Shown piece after piece: positions 11,376 to 25,000 of a stretch of DNA of 64,000 bases. Made by a program: the position numbers and the translations under genes. How positions within the stretch are numbered: the stretch's first letter is position 1; each line of letters begins with the position of its first letter. The stretch covers positions 21,944,646 to 22,008,645 of the forward strand of contig NC_080712.1 in the NCBI RefSeq assembly GCF_019097595.1, written 5' to 3'. The stretch comes from Hemibagrus wyckioides. Its lineage: Eukaryota > Chordata > Actinopteri > Siluriformes > Bagridae. The notes below the pieces were generated by a model, which made no database searches, was not told where the DNA came from, and saw nothing but the letters and a program-made list of their open reading frames with translations.

Positions 11376-13068
11376 AAAATGCTTTCAGTATAATGAACAA
11401 TACAAAGAACAACAACAGTGACTTTCTCAATTTTATTTCATTTTTTAAACAATTTTTCTTGAGGCTGTTCATATTCTATCCTGAATTTGTAAATCTTTCA
11501 AAACTTACAATAGCGTACAAAAATACACAAAGAAACTCAAACAAACAAAAAACAAAAACAAAACAAAACAAAAAAACACGCCCCCAATTTTTTTCCAACA
11601 GGTATTTCAGTCACATAATCACATGGTCAAATATCAAATTCATTCCTCATTACATTGTTCTTAATGGTAATCACAGATCAACACACACATCATTTTCTGA
11701 AGAAAAAAAAAGTGATTGAAAGACATTCATTTCAGCTTCCTTCTCAGTATCACTGAAATGCATTAGCACTGACTACAGAAAAAACGCTACGTGAACTATT
11801 GAGTCAACAACATGGTTTGCACTTATAGTTTGCAATATCTGAGCATCATGAATGTTCACAGTTATTACAACACTGAAATACTGGTACTGCAGAAGGATAT
11901 AATATAAAATAAGCCCAGTAACAAATGACCTATATAAATGATTTTTTATGCTGTGAACTTCCTGTCCTGGATGGTTTTTTGGGTGTGTTGATGGACATTA
12001 ACCTTGTGTAAACATTCACAAATCACAAGACGTATCTCGGTTAAAGTCTTTCACATTATAGTTTCGCTCATATTGTGCAGTCAAAAGTAAATAAATGTAC
12101 ATAAAAAAAATAAAAGTACTCAGTTTGTTTTTATGCCCCCCAAACTTAATACTCTCAAAGCCTCTCAGAGTTGCTTTTGCAGTGTGGTCTGGAGGCCCAC
12201 CACCCTGCATAGGTTATCCATCTCTCATAGACTGAGGTGTGTTGGGAGTAGAAATAATTCTACAGGAGTCTTATTAAACCTTGGTTTAAACTTTTTTTAC
12301 TGTTACTGTTTTTTGTAACGCTGTAACATTTGCTTCAACAATGTGTATTAAAAAACCTGTGCTGTTTGTGTTGCTGTACAAACTCCTTGAACTTTTATCT
12401 ACCAGGATTCTCCCTTAAGACAATTAGACCCTGATCTGTATGAATTTTATGTACTAGGATATGATTTTGACAGGAAAAAACACTTCTAACACTAATACCA
12501 AATGCTGTACATGTAAATGGATATACATGTAAACATCAATCCCAACAAAACGGGCACTTCCTGTTTGTGTTGGCACACACACGCGAGCACATCCTGTACC
12601 GCTGATGATATCAAACTGGAACTCCTCCATTTGGGTCAGTTTTATCAAGTAGCAGTAAACCTGATAAATCTCATTTTCTCTTCTTACAGTGATTGTCTTC
12701 TGAAACTCGTATTAGTTTTTCTTACAGGGAGGCCTAGCATTTTGGTATTTAGCATAATGCACTAAAACCAACACCCTTGTCCAGCATATCATGTAAATAT
12801 GAAAATCATGTCTGTTTCAGATAGTCTAATATTATTCAGCCTTTTATTTATTCTGTCAGAAAACCTACTCTATGTAGATTGTGGATGTGGAGTGCTAGCT
12901 TGAGGCACTCTACAATAAGCTATGTACACACGTAACATACAGGCTAATAGGCGTAGTTTTGATGAAAGATGGAAATGTCAGTGAAAGTAAACACATTATT
13001 TACTCAAAACCAGCAAAACCAGTTTGTGGATTGGTCAGATTTTCCCAAAACTACAACGTGTCTTTTGC
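11376..13068 (-). other. 3' untranslated region of atp10d and spacer
   Basis: Downstream of the atp10d stop on the minus strand the sequence is AT-rich with no other recognised gene. Two AATAAA-type signals on minus are possible polyadenylation sites: one about 220 bases after the stop (plus 12843-12848) and one near 11432-11437. The sequence cannot say which is used. Confidence 0.45.
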
Positions 13069-16000
13069 TCATGTGGGTACAGGACCAGCCTCTGAACTGC
13101 AGTTCGCAAAGTGGCGCATGTCTGCATTCAAACTGAGAGTCTGAGGAAGCAGTCTAGAGTTCAATTTTACTTTGGCAGATTTGTCTTCTTTCCTTTGTTG
13201 GACACTGTTCCAATATTGCCATGTGGAGGACCTGTCCAGTTTCTGAGCCTTCACTATGTCAGACGGACAGATGGAGTTAGACAGGACACGACACAACAGC
13301 CTGTGAGAGAAAAACAGACAAAAAGAGAGAGAGAAAGAGAATGTGAGAATTCTTTTTCCTTTTTCTTTTCAAAACTGAATAAGCACAGTTGTTCTGTTGT
13401 ATATAAGTATGAGTATGTATAGATGTATAGGTCTACAGAGGTGTGTGTATATACCTGGGCAGCAGTGCGAGGACAGTAGTGACTCCGCACACACAGTAAT
13501 ACAGTGGTTCAGACATCTGTTTGGTCTCTATGCCATATGGGTTTGTGGGAGAGTTACATGTAACACATGTGACACTGTATACTAGTACAAACACATAGTA
13601 GAAGAGGGCACTGCCTAGTAACACCACTGCATGGAGCCATGTCTGTAGATCACACAACAAAGAAAGATTTTAGAGGAGGCAAAGTCAACAGATAAATAAG
13701 CAACTTGTTTTATAAAATGAGAAAATCTTATTTCTCTGACAAACACACAGCAGTTATGAGAGCAGTTTATTTTAGTGAAGGTTTACTACATTATTAACAG
13801 GTAGGTCAACGGGGGCTTACCATAAAATCTATTACCATTACACCACATTCTCTATGAGTCGGCAATGCTATAAGGTATGCTAAGCTTTATGGCTTGTCTA
13901 GACTTGATATGCACAGACCACAACTAATTGAAACAGCAGAGAGGACATGTATCACATCTTTGTACAAAAGTATTTCCAGCAGAAATCTGATAATTATCCT
14001 GATGACTATATCTGGAGTTCCATCATGCACCTTGCAAGAATAATTACAAGATAGAAAGATTTATTTTGTCTTTTAATTCTTTTGTTACCCTGATGGTTTT
14101 TCTTTGCCTGCTTGGTTATGCTCTTATTACTCTACATGATCACTGTCCACGGTGTACCTGTGTAGAGATGCTAATGGACCTACCTACATCACAAAATTAA
14201 ACCCTTTCTCTACTGCATGTATTAAAAAACCCATAGCATTTATGTATCATTACAGATACTCTAATTTCATCTCTGTTCAGAGAATATGTTACTAGCTGTT
14301 AAGAGGAGGAATGAATAAAGCTTTCATATTCACTTTATTAGAAGCACATAAGCACCTACACATTCGTTGTGTGGCAGCAGTGCAATGCATAAAATCATCA
14401 CGATTTAGGCAAAAAGTTTCAGGAAATGTTCACATTTTTTCCTCATCCTGTCGGTTGATGGTCGGTGAACTCAGTCCTTTTGACTGTGGCATGATTGTTG
14501 AGGCCAGAAAGGGCAAATTTGAGTATATCTATAACTGCTGATTTCCTGGAGTTTTCCCACACAACAGTCTCTAGTGTTTACTAAGAATGATGCAATAAAG
14601 AAAAAACAACCCATGAGCAGCAGTTCTGCAGACTGAAACATCTTGTTGTTCTGTTAGCTCTCTTTGGGCATGTAGATACCAGTCATTGCTTGAATGTGAA
14701 AGCCTTTTGGAGTATTGTGAATGCCTTAATGGCCACATTTTATCCATCTTCTAATGGCTACTTCCAGAATGATAATGCACCATGCACCAAGCAAAAGTCT
14801 TCCCAAACTGGTTTCATGAACATAATGAGTTCATTGTTTTTCACTGCCCTTCCCAGTCACTGGATCTAAATCCAGTAGAACACCTTTGGGAAGTGGTAGA
14901 ACAGGAGGTTTACAACATGAAAGACCTGCATGAATTGTGTGATGCAATCATGCCAAGATGGAGTAGAATCTCAAAGGAATCCAACATCTTGTAGAATCCA
15001 TTGCAGGAAAATCTGATGCTGTTTTGAGAGGAAGTACTCAGTACCTACTCAGTATTAGTATAGTGTTCCTAAAAAAGTGATCACTGAGTGTACACTCCCC
15101 ATTAAAAATAAGCAAATCTATTTAAGAACCATTTTGGTTGATTCTAGATCATTTTAGAGTGGCTCACCAATGTGTGGCTCTCGATGACCTGGTGCAGAAG
15201 GATGATGAGAAGAGCTGAACCATTGATGGGAGAACCAAATGAGAATAGGTCGATGTCGGAACCTGCATATGACTGAACAAAGACACACAACACACAAACA
15301 AAAACGAACATTAAAATCATCTGCCATGACAACAACCTGGATATTAATTGATGAAAAAACAGTCAGTAAAGAAAATTAGTTTTCCACTGGACAATGAAAG
15401 CTAACTTACTGTTTCCACATACATCTAATCTGTGCTGTACCTGACTCGAATGTTTAACCACCTGTCTGAATCTGGCTGAAGTCAAGCACAATGATCACAG
15501 ACACTTCCTGATTAATGCTTCTAAATGGAATCACTTCTCTAAGATGCAAAAAAGCATCAGACGTGAAGTCATTTTCTTTAGTAATTTAAGATGCAGAATT
15601 ATAGTTTTATGATGTGCTCATAGGTTCTCATGCATAGTATAATAATTTGTGGTTCAGCCACAAACATTAGTTCACTCTGTGGCATATCTCTCTCACATTT
15701 TTAACATCAAATGATATATTTGCCTTTTTTTCTTTTTTGTGAGATTTTTATTTTTGTAGTGGTATATAGAATGTTCATAAAGCACATATAGATGTGATGC
15801 CTGTCATTTCTCCCCACCTGAGCACTACCCTTTACTTTCCCAAGTGTGGTTAAAAGATGGAAAACTCAAATTAAGATTTGCTATTGAATCTTTCTAAGTG
15901 GTGTTGCTTGCTGGAAAAGTGTTATAAATAGATCTTCTAATATTCAAAAAATTACACAGCTGATATATACAAACACTGTAGTGGAGCTAAACCTGAACTC

Positions 16001-19000
16001 ACACAATATGGAATAAAGAAGCAGACCAGGCTCTGGTAAAATGCATCTAACATGTTCAGCCAAAAGGTGGAGGGGAGGTAGGCCTGCAAGCAAACAGAAA
16101 CACAGGCATGTTACAAAACAGTGAAAATCCAAAAGGTTCATTGATAAAGAAAAGGATTGTATGATTTCAGAGCATCGAGGTAGGATACAATGATTAATAA
16201 CTGCTTATTAAAGTACATGAACTAATGGGCTTTAAAATAATTTTTCAGTGTCAGGAATTTCAACATATTCCTCCAACCTGGAGAAAACGGTAAAAAAATA
16301 TTGAGGCCAACTGCAGTTGCACTGAACAAAAACCTAAAGAGAGCAGCAGCAGATTATACATGATGACAGTCTATAGAGTTTATTGACAATAGTGAATGAA
16401 AAAAAAAAAAGTGAGTGGCAGTTCTGTGGACGGAAATGCTTTGCTGATGCAGAAAAGTCAGTGGAGAATGGCCTAGACTAATTTGAGAGGACAAAAATGT
16501 ATACTCAGATAACCAATCTATGCAACTGTCCTAAGCCAAAAAGGCAGCATACAGCTTCCCTACATCCAAAATGCAGCAGTGAACAAAAGCATAAAGAGTG
16601 CAGCAGCAGATCATACAGGATGACAGTCTCCTTCCTCACCTGATTGTTCTGTCCAGCTTTGTACAGCTGTGGCAAGGACAGGAGTATGTTAACAGACACA
16701 TTTTTATCCAGCATTCCATACAGCAGAGGTGGAGCTGATGTAAACAGTAGATTAAAGAAGATGAGCACCCAGGAGTTACTCATGGTGCTTCCTGAGAAAC
16801 CACAGAAGAACTGGAACCAGAAGAGCAGATTCACATACATCTAGAGAGAGAAAGAAATTAATTTCATTCATCTATGTATATGTATCTATGTCCATTTCAT
16901 TCATCTATAATGCTTAAAAAGGTATTTTGTGTTCTTTGTTTGATTAAATCTGTGTGTACAATGTCTATGTATGTGTGTGTGTGTGTGTGATATTTAATAC
17001 TCACAACATTCTTATAAAAGAAGTACAGGATCATGTTAGCCAGTCGAGTGTAGCACCAATGCCCATGAACCAGCAGTAGTTTTCTCAAATGTTTAAATCT
17101 GGAGATGGCAAAATCACTGGACATCACAGCCTTGAGAACACATAACAGAACCAAACACATAATGTCCCATTGCTTACTTTATACAACACATTTACTAGGT
17201 AATGAACATGCATTTGTATTGTTTCTTCTTATATGTGAAAATGTAGAAGACATGGAGAGTGCATTCCAGTGTTACAAGTTTTAATGTGCCCTTGAATATT
17301 TGCTTTATTTTTAAGCTATTCAAATGAATTGTGCTGTAGAATACAAAGGGTTTCCTTCTTGTAATGTACAAGTAAGTAATTGAAATGGCCTAGGAGTACA
17401 ATTAAACCTTCCTGAGTTCAAGTGGATGAAGCAAACAAGAAACGTCCCATACTCTGATTATGCTAACAGTGATATACTATACTGTTCCTTTGTCCGACTC
17501 TGAGGAAGTATTGCATCATGAGGACATTACTCACCACATAGTAAATGCATTTGTTACATCTACACATAAGAGATCTTAAGGTTTCAATGTGAATTAATTT
17601 CAGGGATCTATATAACAACAGCCTACCCAGGGAATACACCATAAGAACAAAGACGGCTTATATATTTTACATCGTTCTCACCTATACAATTAAATCATGT
17701 TTACATGTTATATGTGCAAAATACATCAAAAATTTACTAATTATTATTGTACTTCCTAACCTATATCCTTAAACCCTGTACTAGTGCTCTGCAATACTGA
17801 ATGTACTCACACATACACTTCACTGTGAGTACTGTCTATCAGTAATTTATAAGCTGTCCATGATGAGCTCAGGATTTATGGGTTTGGACCTGGTTTCCAT
17901 TACTGAGAAGCACAGTGTGTATCGATTTCAAGTCTCCAGAGGTTGTATAGATGCAACCCCTTTATTGAGTATTTGAGAACTCTGATATTCCAGTAACGTC
18001 TGTAACTATAACACAGAAGAGCAGAGGAAAAAAAAAGATGAAAGAATGGAAGACATGAACATGCATACCTGCATGCCTTCCTGACCAGAGATGCCAACTC
18101 CCACATCTGCCACCTGAATCATACTGACATCATTTGCTCCATCACCTGAACACACACACAATGTAACACGTAATATAACACACAATATAACACAATATAG
18201 CACATTACTGCAATTGACACATAAACACAGTCTAATATTTCAGATGCAATGAAATATACAATCATGTCAAATGCCCAGTCCAATACACAGTCATGTCCAC
18301 AATTTCTATTATTTTATTAATCAAATTTGTAAACACTGAATGAACGCAATGAATGAATTCTATATTCACAGCATTACCTGATGTGACACTGTTTTAAATT
18401 AATATTGAGTTGTTTTATACACTAAGTATTCTAAATACACTATTATAGCTAAAGGTTTGTTGACACCCACATTTCACACTTTGTTGTTATAATAACCTTC
18501 AAAGGAAACTGTAATGCTCGACCATACAAAGACATCCTGTTCAATTGTGCTTTCCCAACTTCTGTCAAAAGTTTGCTGAAGACCAAACTATTGGTGTGAT
18601 CTGGTTTCTGCAAACCTTTGGCCATATATTGCATGTCAGTTTGATTGATTTGACATAATCATGGAGATAATAATGTGGTCTCTGAAAATGATTCAGCAAA
18701 TACACTGTGGTTATCCCTGTACTCTGCCTCAAACAATCAATCCAATTACTCTAAAGGTTTTATAAAACATGTACTGACCTATAGCAAGGGTCATGACTCC
18801 CAGTGAGTCACCAACAAGTCGAACGACTTGGCTCTTTTGCAGTGGGGTAGATCTGCAGCATATGACCGATCGACAACTGACCGATACATCCAGGAATACT
18901 TTCTGTAAATCCTTTTGCAGGGCAAAGTCTAATGTGCGGCCATCAATCACTAGAGTAAAACCGGAGATGTCAGCATCATCCTGAGACACAGCCGTATCAG

Positions 19001-22000
19001 TGTTAGACAAACCCCTCTCTTTAAGGACACTGATCTCTTGCTGGAGTTCCAAAAGCCGAACTTCACATGCTTCCTGAGAGAGAAAACACCAGATATTTAC
19101 ACTATAGTTATTATGTTCACAAATGAAGCTTAATAAACTAAACAAACACTCTACTCTTTCAATACTCAAGAGATCTAGTTATCTTCTCACCTTGCTGTCA
19201 CAGTTGGCAGTAAGTAATTGGTCAGTCGGTCGCAAAAGTTTACAGGCACATGCAATGTTAATGGCCGTCTCCTGTTTGTCCCCTGTGAGCACCCACACTT
19301 TAATCCCTGCTGTCTGTAAAGCTTCAATCGTCTCTGGAACATCTTCCTGTAATCGGTCCACTATACCTGTTGCCCCTGAAGACAAAAAATTAGATGAAAT
19401 TACAACCATTTTAAATAATTATATAATCTGATACACTATATTATCAAAATATGTGGACACCTGACCATCTATATGAGCATACTGGTCATCCCAGGATAAA
19501 AGAATGGACATTAATTGGCCTTCCCTTTATGTCTACAATGTCTTCACTCTTCTGGCTTTCTACAAGATTATGTCACTTGTCTGTGGGAATTTGTGCAAAT
19601 TCAGTCAAAAGAACATTTGTGAGTCATAATTCACTCCATAGATGTTCGGTGGGTTTAAAGTCAGGGCAATTTGCAGGTCACTGGAATTCCTCCATACCAA
19701 ATTTGTCAAAGCCTTGTCTTTGAAGGATTAGCTTTGTGCACAGGGGTATAGTCATGCTAGAACAGGAAAGGGCCTTCTTTAAACTATTGCCACAAAACTG
19801 AGATCAAACTATTGTCTAAAATCCTTTTGCATGCTGTAGTATTAACACTGACCTTCAATCGAACTGAGAGACCTAGCCCAAATGCTGAACATCAAACCCA
19901 GATCATTATCCCTCCTCCACCAAATTTTACTACTGACATTAGGCATTCTGTAAAAGTAGCTCATGACCTAAAATTATCCCACATTTAACACATTAAATAT
20001 ACAAGTTTAAGGGAAAACAGATTAAGAAAGTGCCTTTATTAAACTTTCTTTTATGCAATGCTTGCTATCTTGCTTTAGTGCCTCACCTAATAATGTAAGG
20101 TTAGTTTCCAGTCTCTGAGCAGATTCTAAAAGTAGTTCTTCTCTGTTTTCAATACTGGTTTCAGCAAAAGCATGCTCAGTTAGCCAGGCCTTGTACTCCA
20201 CCTCCTGCAGGACCTGCCAGTCAAAAAGCAAACTTCCATATTATTGACAACAGGAACAAAGAAAAGGGAATATATTCTTAAATACCAGTTTTTCCACACA
20301 ATTAAAAGGCATCGTTTCAAAGATCATCTGTGACAAAACACCAAACCATAAATCTCACTTCCCTTTTTTAATGAAAATGCTGGCAATTTAAAGTGGTGGA
20401 GAAGGGGAAGTTAGAAACGTAGATGACCTACTCTTTTTGCAACACAGAGTGTTCGAAGGCCTTCCTTGGCATAGTCATCTAGGTGTCGCTGTGTTCGCTT
20501 GATGATCTCTCTAGAACAATCTCCATTATCTGGAAAATACACAACTGTAAGACACAGATTCACAACTGCCACAAGATTTTACCGTATTAACTTTAGGTTA
20601 GCATAATAAAATAAAAAACCTTTAGTATTTACACTGAAAACAGACATTTGCGATTCAGACTGTTCTTTGGGCTGATAATCATGATGATCACTGACGAATG
20701 ATAAAGGTCATTGGTGAGGTCAAACCTTAGCTCAACGTCTTAGTAAAAACAGCTTTGTTGTTGCCATCTTGGCAACACTTTTGAGCAGTCAGTCCAGTTC
20801 TAAAAGATTCCTAAGTATTTGAATGAGGAGACACATAAACCTGAAACAGATGAGTTGAAGTCTCAAACATGAATGTGACATCATGTTTAACAGCTGAAAA
20901 AATTAGACAAATACATTATTTGGCCATAATAGTACAATGTTGTTTTTCCTAAGAAATTAAGCAAAGCTTTGACAACACCAGCCTTCTGTACCACCATCAG
21001 AGAATCATCACTGAACATTATGATCCCAAATGGCTGCTTTTAAAAAATACTTTCTTGTAGTCGGTCCACAATAACTGATATATTCTCTATATTATGTTAA
21101 GCCTGTTAAGAGTAATAACACTATGTAACACCATTTTTGTTCCTGGGTAGTGAATGACATTTTCCAATTACTCTTGATGGAAAATGATAAAAAATAACCA
21201 TTAAGCCCCTTGAAGTTTGGCTTTGGGTTTTTTAGAGAACGAAAACCTCAAAATTAGCCCATTTTACTAAAAAAAATGCCCAAAACTGACCCAAACTTTC
21301 ATGGCTAAAATGCTTTTTTTTCTCTTTATTTGTGTTACAAAGAATGGGGAAATAACACTTATTTCCCAGGAACAAGAACAAAGTAAAGGTTTGTTACATA
21401 GTGTAGGTGTTACGGGGAAGAAGGGCTCAGCACTAAGTGAGGGGGTGAGCACTGAGCTAGACCCGTTACCCAAATGGATGAAAGCAGATGGAAAATTCGA
21501 TCAGGGAGCCGGGCAGAATAATGAGCAGAAATAGGCAAACAAAAATACAAACCTAAGAAACTGTCCGAAGCAGGACGCGAACCAAGGAGGTTCAACACCA
21601 CACTGGAATTCCCAAAGCGCTACCCGCTACGCTATCAGGCTATAGAATCTAAGTTACTAAGAGTTACTTAGTTAATTTATTAACTAAGTAACTAGTGCCT
21701 AAGCGAGGCGAGTGCCTAAGCAGGCACTCGCGACGTTACAGTACCCCCGCCCCGAGGAACGGCCCCTGGCGGTCCAGGAGTAATCCCCCGACTCCTACGA
21801 AAGTCCCTGATAAGGTCAGGGTCTAGGATGTGGCGAGCTGGTACCCATGAGCGCTCCTCTGGACCATACCCCTCCCAGTCCACCAAATACTGTATGCCCC
21901 GGCGATGGCGACGGGAGTCCAAGATTCGCCGAACCGTAAAGGCAGGGGATCCATCAATGATACGCGGTGGTGGGGGGGCTGGCTCAGTGCTAGGTGCTAG

Positions 22001-25000
22001 GGAACTACAGAGAACCGGCTTCAGCCTAGACACGTGAAAAGTTGGATTAATTCTCATGGAGCGAGGAAGCTCCAGGCGGTAGGCCACTGGGTTTATCCGC
22101 CTTAGGACCTTAAATCGACCGATATAGCGAGGGGCCAATTTCCTGGACCCCACCCGCAGTGGCAGATCTTTAGTCGCCAGCCAGACCCGCTGGCCAGGAC
22201 GGAATGTGGGAGCCATACGTCTTTTGCGATTGGCCGCACGGGCGCTTTTCCGGACAGCCGCTTGCAGTGCCGCCCTGGCCTTCTGCCAGACCCTGCGACA
22301 CCAACCTACCAGTTGTTCCGCTGCCGGGACCCCAAGTTCCTCCTCCTGCTCGGCAAACATGGGTGGAGGATAGCCAAATTGGCACTCAAAAGGGGACATG
22401 CCCAAGGCCGAGTGCCAGAGTGTGTTATGGGCATACTCTACCCACATTAGGTGTTTAGCCCAGGTGGATGGACTGGAGGAGGCAAAGCACCGGAGGGACC
22501 GTTCCAGGTCCTGATTTACCCTCTCTGTTTGACCGTTCGATTCAGGATGAAACCCTGATGACAGGCTAGCTGTGGCACCCACCAAATGGCAAAAGGCTTT
22601 CCAAAAGCGGCTGGCGAACTGGGGACCACGGTCTGAGACTAGGTCGGTGGGAAAGCCGTGGATCCTGACAACATGCTGCAGGATGAGCTCTGCGGTCTCT
22701 TTGGCTGAGGGAAGTTTGGGGAGGGGGATAAATTTACCAGCCTTTGAGAATCGGTCCACCACCACAAGGATGACTGTCATCCCTTGAGATACCGGCAGGC
22801 CGGTGACAAAGTCTAAAGAAAGGTGGGACCAAGGCCGAGATGGTATGGGGAGAGGGTGAAGCAGGCCCTGCGGGCGGGCCCGAGGCTCCTTATTACGAGC
22901 ACAAGTTTGGCAGGCTGCCACATAGGCCCGGACATCCCTGTCCATAGCAGGCCACCAGAACCTACGCCGTAGGAACTCCAGAGTCCGGACTGCCCCCGGG
23001 TGCCCTGCAAAGGGAGAGGAATGACCCCAGGTGAGAACCTGCGGTCGGGCAGACTGAGGAACATAAAGCCTGCCTGGTGGACCTCCTCCTGGATCTGGCT
23101 CCCGCTGGAGCGCCCGGCGGACCACCTCCTCCAAGCCCCAGCGTAAAGGTGCCACTATTTTATATGCTGGAACTATGGGCTGGGGAACAGGGTCAGGTGA
23201 TGGAGGATCCCACTGGTGTGAAAGCGCGTCTGGCTTAAGATTCTTCGACCCCGGTTTAAAAGACAATATGAAGTCAAAGCAGGCAAAGAACAAAGGCCTG
23301 TCGCGGATTTAGGCGCTTGGCCTGTTGGATGCATGTCAGGTTTTTATGATCAGTGAGGATGAGGAATGGTTGGCTGGCCCCCTCTAGCCAGTGTCTCCAT
23401 TCCTCCAAGGCCAATTTTACAGCCAGGAGCTCACGATCACCCACATCATAGTTTCTCTCAGGGGCGGTCAGCCGGTGGGAGATGGATGCAATTCCCCTTT
23501 TGGGCCTGAGCGTTGGGACAGAACTGCTCCACCCCAATGTTGGAGGCATCCACCTTGACTATAAATTGGGACCCGGGGACAGGCATCCGAAGGACAGGGG
23601 CCGAGATCAGCTTGTCCTTTAAGAGCCCGAATGCCTGCTGTGAGAAGAAGTTAGTAAACCCTAGGAATCACTGGACTGCATGGAGGGAGGTAGGTTGTGG
23701 CCAATCTTTGATGGCCCGGATTCTAGCTGGGTCCATACTCAACCCCTTTTGTGATATGACAAACCCTAAGAAGGAAATGGTGGCAACATGGAATTGTGAC
23801 TTCTCGAGTTTGATGTACAGACTGTTTTGAAGGAGGAGTTGTAAAACCCGGCGAACATGAACCACATGCTCTTTCAGGGAATTACTGAAGATCAGGATAT
23901 CATCTAAGTAGACGAATGCATAGTGGTTCAAGGTCTCACGCAGTGCCTCATTTATGAAGCGTTGGAAGACCGCCGGGGCATTCATTAGGCCAAAAGGCAT
24001 AACAAGGTATTCATAATGCCCTGAGGGTGTAATGAATGCGGTCTTCCATTCATCCCCTGCCCTGATGCGAATAAGATTATAGGCACTACGCAGGTCTAGT
24101 TTTGTAAAAACCTTGGCCTGTTGAAGGCGGTCAAACGCAGAGTTCATCAAGGGCAGAGGGTACCTGTCCTTCTGAGTGATGGCATTTAAGCCACGGTAAT
24201 CGATGCAGGGACGCAGGCCCCCATCTTTCTTCTTGACGAAGAAGGAACCTGCACCTGCTGGTGAGGTAGATGGGCGGATAAAGCCTAAGGACAGGGCCTC
24301 CTGGATATATTCCTCCATGGCTTTCTGTTCTGGAGGAGAAAGGGAGAATAACCTTCCCCGGGGAGGAGCTACCCCTGGGAGCAGGTTAATGGCACAATCA
24401 AAGGGCCTATGAGGTGGCAAGGTTTGGGCCCTTTGCTTGGAGAAGACCATTTTAAGGTCCCAATAAACCTCTGGTATGCCTGTCAAGTCCACCGATTCCT
24501 CAACAGTGGGAGGTGAGGTTTGGAGGCCCCTGAGGCAGCTCTGAGGGCATTGAGGCCCCCAAATGGAAATAGAGCCCGTGGACCAGTCTATGTGGGGGTT
24601 ATGTAGCTGCAGCCAGGGGAAACCTAGGACGAGGCCGAGTTCAGGGACCTTAGTGACAAACAGGGTAATGAGCTCTGTGTGACGCCCAATTTGCAGGGTA
24701 AGTGGGGCTGTCTGAGAGATTACTGGTCCAGATGTCAGGGGCCAGCCATCCAGGGCGGCAACTGGCAGTGGATAAGAGAGATTCTCTAGTGGTAGGCCCA
24801 GCTGGTGGGTTAATTTTTCATCAATGAAATTACCTGCAGCCCCTGAGTCAATAAAGACTTGGAGGCCCGCTTGTCTGCCCTTGCCCCAACGAAGGGTGGC
24901 CGATAGAAACAGGCCTGACATATGAGGGGCTGCATTTAGGGCCAACCCAAACCCCTCTACTTGGGTGGGCCCTTGCCTTTTAACAAGCTGCGTGGATAGC

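Noticed and set aside
11369..11719. 116-codon open frame on plus
   Set aside because: Low-complexity Asn/Lys-rich translation in AT-rich sequence antisense to the atp10d 3' region; no homology recognised.
21828..22787. Plus-strand open frames across the retrotransposon
   Set aside because: They are the antisense of the integrase and chromodomain coding sequence.
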